Origin: Anaerolineales bacterium UBA5069
GTDB taxonomy: Bacteria > Chloroflexota > Anaerolineae > Caldilineales > Caldilineaceae
Direction of reading: 5' to 3'
Assembly: GCA_002415895.1 (NCBI GenBank)
Contig: DIAV01000134.1
Location: forward strand, 4,585 to 12,291
Length of the DNA stretch: 7,707 nucleotides
This document shows, in pieces, positions 1-6,976 of the stretch (positions are counted from its first letter, which is position 1; each line of letters begins with the position of its first letter). The notes under the pieces were generated by a model. That model was not told the DNA's origin, did no database searches, and was given only the letters and a program-made list of their open reading frames with translations. Both the position numbers and the translations under genes were made by a program.

Positions 1-1
1 G

Positions 2-157
2 GTGAAGCTTGACCCCGAAACGCCCATGCTGGACAGCTTTGATCTGGAGAAGATGACTGCGGAGGAGATGAAGTCGATTGAGGACACGCAGTTCAAGGCG
101 GCGTTGCTGCAACTCAAGCTGCAGTTAATGCAGAACAAGAGCGCCAAGCAGCCGTAG
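2..157 (+). CDS. 3' end of an unrecognised gene (partial)
   Basis: An open frame runs in from the left edge and stops with TAG at 155-157, giving about 51 visible residues. The peptide is hydrophilic and probably helical, with acidic clusters (EKMTAEEMKSIED) followed by a Leu/Gln/Lys-rich stretch (LLQLKLQLMQNK) and a basic end. There is no membrane segment and no motif I recognise. A GTG at base 2 could be a start, but no upstream sequence is visible, so this is more likely the C-terminal tail of a longer protein. It converges on nadD across a strong dyad terminator, which fits a real gene ending here. Function unknown. Confidence 0.5.
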   Translation: MKLDPETPMLDSFDLEKMTAEEMKSIEDTQFKAALLQLKLQLMQNKSAKQP

Positions 158-194
158 GCGGGTTGAGCAGGCAGTAAACGATAAACAGGTGTAA

Positions 195-226
195 AAAAGA
201 GTGCAGCCCGCGGGCTGCACTCTTTT
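195..226. terminator. Bidirectional intrinsic terminator between convergent genes
   Basis: This is a perfect 32-bp inverted repeat, with arm AAAAGAGTGCAGCCCG followed directly by its reverse complement. It folds as a very GC-rich hairpin with a minimal loop at the central CCGCGG. Read leftward it ends in a run of six T (complement of 193-198), the textbook form for nadD, whose stop codon is only 2 bp away. Read rightward it ends in four T and serves the partial gene ending at 157. Its place between two converging stop codons supports a shared terminator. Confidence 0.9.
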
Positions 227-228
227 AC

Positions 229-948
229 TTATCCCCCACCGCCTGCTTCGGGCCGCGCACCATAGAGGCCGTGGCGGCGGATGTACCTCTCCACGCCGGG
301 CGGCACCTGATTGCCAAAGGGGCGGTCCATGCGCACGCGCTCCTGGATCGAGTGGCTGGCAATCTCGAGTTCGGGCATATCAAGGATAATCACGCTTTTG
401 CCGACGCCGGGCAGCGCCGCTTCGAGCGCTTCCCAATCGAGCGTGACATCGTGGCGCGTGAGCGCAACCAGCGTGCAGTTGTCCACAAGCCACTGCGCAT
501 CATGCCAGCCGGGCAAGTCGCGCAGGCTGTCCATCCCCATCAGGAAAAAGAGATCGGCCACGTGGCCCGTTTGCAATTGGAGCAGGCGCACCATGTCGGC
601 GGTGTAGTGCGGGCCGGGCCTGTCTGCGTCCATGCGGCTCACGTGCAAATAGCCGGTGTCCACAGTGGCGATCTTTCCCATTTGCAGGCGGTGCTCAATG
701 GGGGTCAGAATGCGATCGCGCTTGTGCGGCGGGTCTGCCGCGGGCACAAGGTAGATCACATCCAGATCAAGTTGATAGTGCGCCTCATCACCCAGAATAA
801 GATGGCCAATGTGGATTGGATCAAAGGTGCCGCCAAAGACGCCAATGCGTTTGCGCCGTTTGGGGCCGGGGATGGGCGCGCCAATGGCCTGCTCTGCAGG
901 GTCGGGATTTGCAGGAGCAGATAATGCGGACGCATGGCTGTCGGTCAT
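229..948 (-). CDS. nadD: Nicotinate-nucleotide adenylyltransferase (NadD)
   Basis: NadD joins nicotinate mononucleotide to the AMP part of ATP, giving deamido-NAD and pyrophosphate, the penultimate step of bacterial NAD synthesis in the cytosol. The 239-residue protein shows the nucleotidyltransferase signature [11 protein letters not shown] at residues 39-49, PPHK at 73-76, FFLMGMDSL around 134-142, and a C-terminal [16 protein letters not shown] typical of NadD. The second family motif, usually ISSTxIR, reads IASHSIQ at 196-202, so its Ser and Arg positions are Ala and Gln. The first 33 residues are an Ala/Pro-rich extension ending in a basic KRRKR patch. No later ATG or GTG precedes the active-site loop, and GGGGAG lies 9 nt upstream of the ATG, so this start is well supported. 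It lies 168 bp behind obgE on the same strand. The frequent partner rsfS does not follow; a terminator does. Confidence 0.95.
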   Translation of the reverse strand: MTDSHASALSAPANPDPAEQAIGAPIPGPKRRKRIGVFGGTFDPIHIGHLILGDEAHYQLDLDVIYLVPAADPPHKRDRILTPIEHRLQMGKIATVDTGYLHVSRMDADRPGPHYTADMVRLLQLQTGHVADLFFLMGMDSLRDLPGWHDAQWLVDNCTLVALTRHDVTLDWEALEAALPGVGKSVIILDMPELEIASHSIQERVRMDRPFGNQVPPGVERYIRRHGLYGARPEAGGGG

Positions 949-1070
949 GCAGAGTCACTCCCCAAAGGGTGCGTGTGCGGCGGCGCAGTATGCGCTGAAA
1001 CCACCCATCGCGACGCGTCTTCAAGAACGGCGCTCAAGAAGCACCGCTTTCCTTGCTGTTGCATCTCTTT

Positions 1071-1099
1071 GCGCCAGTGCGCCAGTGCGCCAGTGCGCC
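1071..1099. repeat. 8-bp tandem repeat in the obgE-nadD gap
   Basis: The unit GCGCCAGT is repeated exactly three times, followed by a partial fourth copy (GCGCC), 3.6 copies in all. On the leftward coding strand it reads as repeated GGCGCACT. It starts 18 bp past the obgE stop codon and lies about 120 bp upstream of nadD. The period is not a multiple of three and I see no convincing gene across it, so it is a non-coding microsatellite-like tract, probably made by replication slippage. The remainder of 949-1116 holds the nadD ribosome binding site (958-963) and no promoter I can identify. Confidence 0.85.
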
Positions 1100-1116
1100 T
1101 TGACTGCGGCTTCAGC

Positions 1117-2397
1117 TTAGTCGTCCAGCGCGTTGTCGTAGCCCCATACCAGTTCAGCGTCGCCGATGCGCACAATGTCTCCGTCCTGCACGCCCTGTGC
1201 GCGCAGCGTTTCGGTAATGCCCAGCGCCTTGAGAATGCGTTGGAAGCGAGCGCCTGCCTCGTAGTAATCCCAGTTGGTCATAGCGGCGGCGCGCTCAATG
1301 GCAATGCCTTCCACATAGAACTTGTTATCTGCCACTTTATAGACGGAGAAGGCTTTCTCGTCGGGCGGTGGCGTAATCTCGCGCAGTTCATCCTGGGGCG
1401 CAACGTGCCTGGGGAGCGCGTCAAGCTCCTGCTTCACCTTGTAAAGCAGGGGTGCAATGTCCTGGTTGGCGGCCGCGCTGATGAAGTAGACGGGCAGCCC
1501 GCGCGCTGTAATGGCAGCCTCAACCGCGGGCCACGCCGCCTGCGCTTCGGGCAGGTCGCTCTTGTTCAGGGCAACCACCTGTGGCTTGTCGGCCAGCGCG
1601 GGGTTGAAGAGCACAAGCTCCTGGTTGATGGCGTCAAAGTCACCCAGCGGGTCGGGGCTGTCGCCGCGCAGCAGGTGAATGAGCACGCGCGTGCGTTCCA
1701 CGTGGCGCAGGAAATCGAGCCCCAAGCCAATGCCTTCGTGCGCGCCTTCGAGCAGGCCGGGAATGTCAGCCACGACAAAGGGCACATCGCCCAGATCCAC
1801 CACGCCCAGCGTGGGGGCCAGCGTTGTAAAGGGATAGGCGCCGATCTTGGGTTTGGCCGCGCTGATGACGCTAAGGAGCGTGGATTTGCCTGCGTTGGGC
1901 ACGCCCACAATGCCCACATCGGCCACAAGCTTCAGTTCAAGCGTCACCCACTGCTCCTGGCCGGGTTCGCCCTTCTCGGCAAAGTGGGGGGCCTTGTTGC
2001 GGCCGGTTTGGAAGGCAGCGTTGCCGCGCCCGCCACGGCCGCCGCGCGCCACAACCAGGCTCTGCCCGGGTTCGGTCAGGTCGGCCAGCAATTCGCCGCT
2101 GTCGGCGTTGCGCACAAGCGTACCGACGGGCACCTCAATCACCAGATCTTTGCCAACTGCGCCGGTTTTGTCAGCGCCGCCACCGTGCCCACCGCGATCT
2201 GCGCGATAATGGATCTGTTGGTGCAGGTTGTACAGGGTGTTAAGGCGCGACGCAGCCACAATGGTAACGTGGCCGCCGCGCCCGCCATTGCCGCCATTGG
2301 GGCCGCCCCACGGCTCAAATTTTTCGCGCCGGAAGGAGAGTACGCCATTGCCGCCGGCGCCTGCTTTTACAAAGATGCGTGCTGTATCTAGGAACAT
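1117..2397 (-). CDS. obgE: Obg family GTPase (ribosome assembly)
   Basis: Obg is an essential GTPase that binds the 50S precursor and links ribosome assembly to stress responses. All three domains are visible in 426 residues. The glycine-rich Obg fold covers about 1-158 ([30 protein letters not shown]). The G domain covers about 160-330, with P-loop GVPNAGKS at 165-172, YPFTTL, DIPG at 211-214, NKSD at 278-281 and a G5-like SAA near 307. The Obg C-terminal domain covers about 345-420 (FSVYKV ... [10 protein letters not shown] ... [13 protein letters not shown]). The frame stays open far upstream, but the family begins with MF plus a short strand, matching [13 protein letters not shown] here. 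Two other ATG codons, 9 and 18 bp upstream, are possible starts. No strong Shine-Dalgarno is seen, and a TATAAA box sits just upstream, so the leader may be very short. It is probably co-transcribed with nadD and divergent from the VTT gene. Confidence 0.96.
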   Translation of the reverse strand: MFLDTARIFVKAGAGGNGVLSFRREKFEPWGGPNGGNGGRGGHVTIVAASRLNTLYNLHQQIHYRADRGGHGGGADKTGAVGKDLVIEVPVGTLVRNADSGELLADLTEPGQSLVVARGGRGGRGNAAFQTGRNKAPHFAEKGEPGQEQWVTLELKLVADVGIVGVPNAGKSTLLSVISAAKPKIGAYPFTTLAPTLGVVDLGDVPFVVADIPGLLEGAHEGIGLGLDFLRHVERTRVLIHLLRGDSPDPLGDFDAINQELVLFNPALADKPQVVALNKSDLPEAQAAWPAVEAAITARGLPVYFISAAANQDIAPLLYKVKQELDALPRHVAPQDELREITPPPDEKAFSVYKVADNKFYVEGIAIERAAAMTNWDYYEAGARFQRILKALGITETLRAQGVQDGDIVRIGDAELVWGYDNALDD

Positions 2398-2415
2398 GGA
2401 TGTCATGCAGACCAT

Positions 2416-2421
2416 TTTATA
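2416..2421 (-). promoter_or_regulatory. Possible -10 box for obgE (TATAAA), nearly leaderless
   Basis: On the leftward strand TATAAA lies 18 bp before the family-consensus obgE start and 9 bp before the alternative ATG at 2406. A transcript starting at normal distance would have a leader of only a few bases. The -35 region is poor (TACAGG at 17-bp spacing). Absence of a Shine-Dalgarno fits a short-leader mRNA, but this is inference from one hexamer. Confidence 0.4.
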
Positions 2422-2522
2422 CGCAATGGGGTTGTTTGCCTGTATTGCGCAGTGCGCGCACAACAGACGGGTATAGTGACGGGTCATCTGGCGGGGAGAC
2501 CGCACAATTGGACAATCGCGGG

Positions 2523-2528
2523 TATAAT
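2523..2528 (+). promoter_or_regulatory. Probable -10 box (TATAAT) of the rightward cluster
   Basis: A perfect TATAAT lies 46 bp upstream of the VTT protein's ATG, in the divergent spacer between it and obgE. No good -35 is found at 16-18 bp; a TTGGAC at 2508-2513 is only 9 bp away, too close to be its partner. The position is right for driving the VTT gene and yqeY, and perhaps the genes beyond. Confidence 0.5.
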
Positions 2529-2574
2529 GGGCGGGCGCACAGGCCGGCAGGGTTGTCGGTTGGGCGAAGATACC

Positions 2575-3420
2575 ATGGTTGATGAGCAACATGCAGTGAA
2601 ACAGCCAATCGAAATACCAGTCGAAGAACAAGTCGAAGAACAAGTCGAAGGGCCAAGCGGTGCGCCCGTGGAGGCGGCGTCCGGCGGCGGCTCTGGGCGC
2701 GGGCGCTGGGCGGTTACCCTCTTGGCGCTTGTGGTCGCTCTGGTGCTGCTGGGTGTGGCGCTGTGGCTGTGGGGCGGCGACGCCTACACGTTTCTCACCG
2801 ATGAACAGGCGCTGGAGGCGATTGTCATCAAGGCCGGCATTTGGGGGCCTTTGGCGCTGATCCTCTTCAACGTGGTGCAGATTGTGGTCGCGCCGATTCC
2901 CGGCTACGTGGTGCAACTCGCGGCAGGCTATCTCTACGGCCCGCTGTGGGGCGGCATCTATGCGGCGGTTGGGGTGCTGCTCGGCGCGATGACGGCTATG
3001 TGGCTGGCGCGCACGCTGGGGCGGCCCGTGGCGCGCCTGCTGGTGGGCGAGAGCCGCCTTGCGCGCTGGGAAAGTGTGACCCACAGCGATAGCGTGTGGG
3101 TTTGGCTGCTGCTGCTGTTGGGGCCAATTGGCGATGTGCCCTACACGCTGGCCGGATTGTCACGCGTGCCGTATCTGACCATCTTTCTGATTACACTGCT
3201 GATACGCGTCCCTTCCGTCTTTCTTTCCACAGCGATTGGTGGCGGCGCACTCCCTGTGTTTTGGTTCTTTGTGGTTGCCGGTGTGGCGGGTCTTATCCTG
3301 CTGATTGGTCTGCGCTACAAGCAGCCCATTGTCGCTTGGTATGAGCGCGCCGTGCACAACCAGGTCGACGCCACCACCACCCTCCCCGTTCCGGTGCTGG
3401 ATTCAAGCCTGGATGAATAA
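2575..3420 (+). CDS. TVP38/TMEM64 family (VTT domain) membrane protein
   Basis: This 281-residue integral membrane protein belongs to the VTT/DedA superfamily. Relatives are linked to lipid scrambling or membrane homeostasis; the substrate of bacterial TVP38-type members is not settled. An acidic cytosolic N-terminus contains a VEEQ repeat (about 16-25) and a Gly/Ser linker. It is followed by a transmembrane segment at about 46-66, a re-entrant-type segment near 92-120 with [17 protein letters not shown], and then helices at about 125-145, 174-192, 200-220 and 226-247. The conserved core is the [18 protein letters not shown] loop, the following ARTLGR and the later [18 protein letters not shown], as expected for the family. 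The frame opens earlier at a GTG (2452), but that would place the TATAAT box inside the gene and adds a non-conserved leader, so the ATG at 2575 is preferred. Its stop TAA overlaps an ATG in the yqeY frame (TAATG). Confidence 0.88.
   Translation: MVDEQHAVKQPIEIPVEEQVEEQVEGPSGAPVEAASGGGSGRGRWAVTLLALVVALVLLGVALWLWGGDAYTFLTDEQALEAIVIKAGIWGPLALILFNVVQIVVAPIPGYVVQLAAGYLYGPLWGGIYAAVGVLLGAMTAMWLARTLGRPVARLLVGESRLARWESVTHSDSVWVWLLLLLGPIGDVPYTLAGLSRVPYLTIFLITLLIRVPSVFLSTAIGGGALPVFWFFVVAGVAGLILLIGLRYKQPIVAWYERAVHNQVDATTTLPVPVLDSSLDE
2620..2650 (+). repeat. 12-bp in-frame tandem repeat (VEEQ codons)
   Basis: The unit GTCGAAGAACAA occurs twice exactly, followed by GTCGAAG, 2.6 copies. The preceding 12 bp (ATCGAAATACCA, coding IEIP) match at 8 of 12 positions and look like a decayed copy. 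The repeat encodes [11 protein letters not shown] in the acidic cytosolic N-terminus of the VTT protein. Because the unit is a multiple of three, copy number could change without breaking the frame. Confidence 0.85.
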
Positions 3421-3424
3421 TGGA

Positions 3425-3442
3425 TGCACAAACCATTGTGCA
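3425..3442 (+). other. Small hairpin between the VTT gene and yqeY
   Basis: TGCACAA and TTGTGCA form 7-bp arms around a 4-nt loop (ACCA), just after the VTT stop codon and 19 bp before the preferred yqeY start. There is no T-run, so it is not a classic terminator. It could be an mRNA processing or stability element, or chance. It is intergenic only if yqeY starts at 3462. Confidence 0.35.
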
Positions 3443-3449
3443 CTGGATT

Positions 3450-3455
3450 GAGAAG
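3450..3455 (+). promoter_or_regulatory. Ribosome binding site that sets the yqeY start
   Basis: GAGAAG lies 6 nt before the ATG at 3462. The upstream in-frame ATG at 3420 has no comparable site, so this one favours the shorter protein. Confidence 0.6.
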
Positions 3456-3461
3456 AAATCT

Positions 3462-3947
3462 ATGACTGACACGAACGCACAGAACGCGCCGGCGCTTGCC
3501 CCGCTGGCCGCACAGATTGATGCCGACCTGCAGCAGGCCATGCGCGATCGCGATGAGGTGAAGAAGCTCACCCTGCGCGCTGTCAAAACTGCGCTGACTG
3601 AACTGGCCAAAGCCGGGGCCAACCATGCGCTGAGCCAGGAGCAGGTGGTGACTGTGGTGCAGAAGGAGGCCAAGCGCAGGCGCGAGGCCGCGCTTGAATA
3701 TGAAAAAGGCGGGGCAACGGCACGCGTTAACGCCGAATTGGCCGAGCTTGCCGTCCTTGAAGCCTATCTGCCCAAAGCACTCTCCGACGCTGAGGTGGAA
3801 GAGCTGGCGCGCCAGGTGATTGCCGAAGTGGGCGCGACCACACCCAAGGAGTTGGGCAAGGTTATGGGGCCGCTTGTGGCGCGTGTCAATGGCCGCGCCG
3901 ATGGCAAGGTGGTGAGCGCCACCGTGCGTCGTTTGCTGGGCGCGTAA
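3462..3947 (+). CDS. yqeY: YqeY/GatB-like domain protein
   Basis: YqeY proteins are small cytosolic helical proteins related to the C-terminal tRNA-binding region of GatB, the Asp/Glu-tRNA amidotransferase subunit. Their own role is not firmly established. This 161-residue protein has the family's N-terminal helix (IDADLQQAMRDRDE, about 19-32), a basic coiled segment (QKEAKRRREAALEYEKGG), the AYLPKALSD motif at about 101-109, and the conserved end GKVMG ... VNGRADGKVVSATVRRLL at about 132-159. An upstream in-frame ATG at 3420 overlaps the VTT stop, but adds 14 residues outside the family and lacks a ribosome binding site, so 3462 is preferred. It is probably co-transcribed with the VTT gene. 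A yqeY gene also lies near the pgpH-ybeY-dgkA genes in Bacillus, so the association is old. Confidence 0.92.
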   Translation: MTDTNAQNAPALAPLAAQIDADLQQAMRDRDEVKKLTLRAVKTALTELAKAGANHALSQEQVVTVVQKEAKRRREAALEYEKGGATARVNAELAELAVLEAYLPKALSDAEVEELARQVIAEVGATTPKELGKVMGPLVARVNGRADGKVVSATVRRLLGA

Positions 3948-4009
3948 GCTGCCGCGCGTGTCACAAGCGCAGCGCGCCCCAAACCGGTGGCGTCATATCG
4001 TCGCTGCGC

Positions 4010-4015
4010 TACAAT
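4010..4015 (+). promoter_or_regulatory. Possible -10 box upstream of the 7TM-HD gene
   Basis: TACAAT (5 of 6 matches to TATAAT) lies in the 172-bp gap after yqeY, with no clear -35. It would place transcription start near 4022, about 100 bp before the preferred GTG. The gap has no terminator-like dyad with a T-run, so read-through from yqeY is also possible. Confidence 0.3.
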
Positions 4016-4119
4016 GAAGGCATATACCCATTGCTGCGCAGCCTTGCACTTTGCGCCGGATTTTTGCCGCGCGGCGCGCGTGGCCTGACCTGACAGGAGC
4101 CATTCACCCAACTTTGCCC

Positions 4120-6366
4120 GTGACATCAACCCCTTCGCAGTTGAGCCGCACGCGCTCACGCATTCGCGCCACCCCCTCGCTGCAGCGTGGGCTGCTTGGC
4201 GCGCTGCTCATCGCGCTCACGCTGCTCATGACTTTTGTGGTGGGCTGGAACCTGCCGCTTTCCAGCCGCATCGATCTCAAACCCGGCCAGGTTGCCCCTT
4301 TCGACGTGGTAGCCCCGCGTCAGTTTACCTATACAAGCGCGCTTGTCACCGAGCAGGCGCGCACACGCGCCGCCAACGCGATTCCTGATCAATATGACAC
4401 CGCTGCCGGGGCCGTGCGGCGCGAGCAAGTAGGGTTTGCGCGCGCGCTGCTGGGCGACATCAGCGCGATTCGCGCTGATACTGCACTGGCGCGTGCCCAG
4501 CAGGTGGACGCACTTCTCAGTCTGGACGCGCTACTCCTCACCCGTGAGGCAGTCGAGCGCCTGCTGGACCTGACAACGGCGGAATGGATGCAGGTTACTG
4601 TTGAAGCGCCCCAGGCCATAGACAGGCTGCTGCGCGACGAAATTCGCCCGGAAGACCTGGCCATGGCGCAGCGGCGCGTTCCCTCCACACTGGCCACAGA
4701 CCTGAGCGAAGCTGCGACGGTGGTAGCGGCAGATCTCGTGCGCCCGCTGATTCGCCCCAACAGCTTTCTCAATGTAGAGCGCACACAGGCCATGCGCGAG
4801 GATGCCAGCGCCGCCGTCGCACCGCAGACCGTCACTGTGGAGCAGGGTGAGACAATTCTACGCGCAGGCGACATTGCCTCACCCGAAGACGTTGAGGCGC
4901 TGGAGCAGATTGGCCTGCTCACCCGGCAGTGGGATTGGTGGAGCCTGTTGCGCGCGTTCATCTTCTCAATGCTGGTGGTCGCAGTGACATCGGGAGCGAT
5001 GTACAGGCTGCGCCCGCAAACGGCCGACTCGCTGCGCGAAGTCGTTATCCTTGTGGTGCTCTCGGCCGTGTGGCTGGTTGTAGCCAAGTTTATGATCGTG
5101 CCCCACAACTGGCTGCCCTATCTCTATCCCCTTGCGGCCCTCAGTATGCTGGTGGCCTGCCTTGTCGACGTGCGCGCGGCCGTACTGCTGTCTGTGGCCT
5201 TTGCGCTCACCGTGTTGAAACTCAGCGACGCCAACGCCGTGCTGGTTGCCTATGGGGCCATGGGCGGCATTGCCGGCGCGCTTGTGCTGGGCCGCGCCGA
5301 ACGACTGACAGCATTTCTCTGGGCCGCGCTGGCCGTGGTGGTGGCCAATGTGGCCACCGTGATGGCCTTCCGCCTGCCCTTTGATGCCATGAGCAACCAG
5401 CAGATTGTGCAGCTGGGTTTTGTGCTCCTGCTCAACGGCGGCCTTTCGGCCAGCATTGCGCTGCTGGGCTACTTTGCGCTTGGCAATCTCTTTGGGCTGA
5501 CAACCTCGCTGCAGTTGAATGAGCTCAGCCGCCCCACGCACCCGCTGCTGCGTCAGTTGCTGCTCAAGGCGTCGGGCACATATCACCATACAATTGTCGT
5601 GAGCAACCTGGCGGAACGCGCCGCGGCTGCCATTGGGGCCGATGCGCTGCTGGCACGCGTGGGCGCTTATTACCACGACATCGGCAAAACGGTGCGCCCC
5701 TACTTCTTTACCGAGAATATCGGCGCCGACGTATCACCCCACGAGAAGCTCGACCCGCTCACCAGCGCGCAGATCATTATTAGCCACGTGAGTGATGGGC
5801 TGGACCTGGCGCAGAAGTACCGGCTGCCGCGCCGACTGCATGATTTTATCCGCGAGCATCATGGCACCTCGCGCGTGCAGTATTTTTACGTGCGCGCCGT
5901 GCGCGCTGCACCTGCGGGTGATGTGGTGGATGAGGCGCTTTTCCGTTACCCCGGCCCCAAACCGCGCAGCCGCGAGACAGCCGTGCTGGCCCTGGCCGAC
6001 ACCTGCGAGGCCGCCGTGCGCGCCATGCGCCCCGCCTCGCGCGAAGATCTGGCCGCGCTCGTCAACCGGCTGATTGACGAACGCGTGGCCGAAGGCGAAC
6101 TGAGCGAATCGAACCTCACCTTCAAGGACCTCGAAGCAATTCGGGTTGTCTTTGTGCAGGTGCTCCAGGGCGTGCACCACCCGCGCATCAATTACCCCGA
6201 GCCGTTACGCCCGGGCGAGATGTCCACCGGCACGCGGCCGTTGCTCTCGCTTCCCGACGAGACGATCGTGCTGGCCCAGGAGCCAACGGATAATGGGCAG
6301 GGTTATGCCGGGGTGGAGGAGATTCCTGAAAGTGAAGCCATGATCTCGGTTGACAAGGCGGGCTAA
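4120..6366 (+). CDS. pgpH: 7TM-HD phosphodiesterase, PgpH/YqfF-like (c-di-AMP hydrolase)
   Basis: This family hydrolyses c-di-AMP to pApA with a cytosolic HD domain held by seven membrane helices and an extracellular sensor. From the GTG (748 residues) the order is complete: a first helix at about 24-43; a 7TMR-HDED extracellular domain at about 45-270 (VAPFDVVAPR at 58-67, VEQGETILRAGD at 240-251); seven helices between about 275 and 459; and the HD domain at about 482-690. The metal ligands are present: a His pair in GTYHH (489/490), HD in YYHDIGK (519/520), His in ISHVSDG (556), His-His in REHHGT (580/581) and Asp in LADTC (627). The family end HPRINYPEP is followed by an extra acidic tail of about 53 residues. 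The start is uncertain: TTG at 4051 or 4114 is possible, and AGGAG at 4095-4099 is better spaced for 4114. c-di-AMP as substrate is inferred from family. Confidence 0.92.
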   Translation: MTSTPSQLSRTRSRIRATPSLQRGLLGALLIALTLLMTFVVGWNLPLSSRIDLKPGQVAPFDVVAPRQFTYTSALVTEQARTRAANAIPDQYDTAAGAVRREQVGFARALLGDISAIRADTALARAQQVDALLSLDALLLTREAVERLLDLTTAEWMQVTVEAPQAIDRLLRDEIRPEDLAMAQRRVPSTLATDLSEAATVVAADLVRPLIRPNSFLNVERTQAMREDASAAVAPQTVTVEQGETILRAGDIASPEDVEALEQIGLLTRQWDWWSLLRAFIFSMLVVAVTSGAMYRLRPQTADSLREVVILVVLSAVWLVVAKFMIVPHNWLPYLYPLAALSMLVACLVDVRAAVLLSVAFALTVLKLSDANAVLVAYGAMGGIAGALVLGRAERLTAFLWAALAVVVANVATVMAFRLPFDAMSNQQIVQLGFVLLLNGGLSASIALLGYFALGNLFGLTTSLQLNELSRPTHPLLRQLLLKASGTYHHTIVVSNLAERAAAAIGADALLARVGAYYHDIGKTVRPYFFTENIGADVSPHEKLDPLTSAQIIISHVSDGLDLAQKYRLPRRLHDFIREHHGTSRVQYFYVRAVRAAPAGDVVDEALFRYPGPKPRSRETAVLALADTCEAAVRAMRPASREDLAALVNRLIDERVAEGELSESNLTFKDLEAIRVVFVQVLQGVHHPRINYPEPLRPGEMSTGTRPLLSLPDETIVLAQEPTDNGQGYAGVEEIPESEAMISVDKAG

Positions 6367-6389
6367 GCAGTGTGCTGGACAGGCAAGAT

Positions 6390-6394
6390 GGAGG
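6390..6394 (+). promoter_or_regulatory. Ribosome binding site that sets the ybeY start
   Basis: GGAGG ends 4 nt before the GTG at 6399. The earlier in-frame GTG at 6372 lies only 5 bp past the pgpH stop and has no such site. Confidence 0.65.
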
Positions 6395-6398
6395 AACC

Positions 6399-6911
6399 GT
6401 GGCGTATACGATTGTCGTTGAGGTGGACGAAGAGTTTGTCGCCGGCGTGGATGTCGATGCAATTGAAGCCGCGGCTGCCGCAGTCCTGCGCGCAGAGGGG
6501 ATGGATGACGGCGATTTGGCCGTATTCATTACGAGTGATGAAGAGGTGCGTGCGCTCAACCTGGAGTGGCGCGGCATCGATGCACCGACTGATGTGCTCA
6601 GCTTCGCCACCCACGATACGACGGAATACCAGGAGGTCATTCGCAATGCGCCGCCCGACTTGCAAGCGCTCTTTGCGCGTGCGCTGGGTGATGTCTTGAT
6701 TGCCTACCCCTATGCCGAACGACAGGCGACACGCTTTGGCAATAGTACGGCGAATGAGCTGCTCCTGCTCACGGTGCACGGCGTGCTGCATTTGCTGGGC
6801 TACGATCACGCCACGCCCGAGGATGAGGCGGCCATGTGGCAGCGCCAGGAAGAGATTCTGGCCGCATATGGCGTCACGGGGCTGTCACTGCGGCGATACG
6901 AAGAAGAATGA
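6399..6911 (+). CDS. ybeY: Endoribonuclease YbeY (16S rRNA maturation)
   Basis: YbeY is a metal-dependent endoribonuclease needed for maturation of the 16S rRNA 3' end and for ribosome quality control. From the GTG at 6399 the protein has 170 residues. It carries the zinc motif HGVLHLLGYDH at 127-137 (His127, His131, His137), the upstream LNLEWRGIDAPTDVLSF at about 53-69 and LGDVLIAYPYAERQA at about 96-110, all hallmark YbeY segments. Length is slightly above the usual 150-160. A GTG 27 bp earlier would add nine non-conserved residues. The gene follows pgpH after 32 bp and precedes the DgkA-type gene, the same order as yqfF-ybeY-dgkA in Bacillus, and is almost certainly co-transcribed. Confidence 0.95.
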   Translation: MAYTIVVEVDEEFVAGVDVDAIEAAAAAVLRAEGMDDGDLAVFITSDEEVRALNLEWRGIDAPTDVLSFATHDTTEYQEVIRNAPPDLQALFARALGDVLIAYPYAERQATRFGNSTANELLLLTVHGVLHLLGYDHATPEDEAAMWQRQEEILAAYGVTGLSLRRYEEE

Positions 6912-6976
6912 CAATGCACGGCGACGCAGCGATTGCTTGCGTGAGCACGCGTGCCTAAAGTGAGTCCAGAGCGACA

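Noticed and set aside
271..924. Long rightward ORF opposite nadD
   Set aside because: It is antisense to a protein with clear NadD motifs. GC-rich codon bias often leaves the opposite frame open, and its translation shows no family signature.
945..1064. Leftward small ORF starting at ATG 1064 whose TGA overlaps the nadD ATG (ATGA), suggesting a coupled leader peptide
   Set aside because: The peptide has no recognisable motif, only a weak ribosome binding site, and nadD has its own good GGGGAG site. The frame extends unchanged into obgE as a shadow, so the overlap is probably chance.
934..2391. 485-codon rightward ORF opposite obgE
   Set aside because: It is a shadow of obgE on the other strand, His/Val/Ala-rich without domain motifs, while the leftward frame has all Obg domains.
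2508..2528. TTGGAC plus TATAAT as a full -35/-10 promoter
   Set aside because: Their spacing is only 9 bp, far from the 16-18 bp needed, so only the -10 box is kept.
2398..3084. Upstream extension of the obgE frame to 655 codons
   Set aside because: The extra residues are Arg/Pro/His-rich, antisense to the VTT protein, and the Obg family begins at MFLDTARIF.
4966..5676. 236-codon leftward ORF opposite the 7TM-HD gene
   Set aside because: It is antisense to membrane helices and the HD domain of a clearly conserved protein, and its translation is Gln/His/Gly-rich without motifs.
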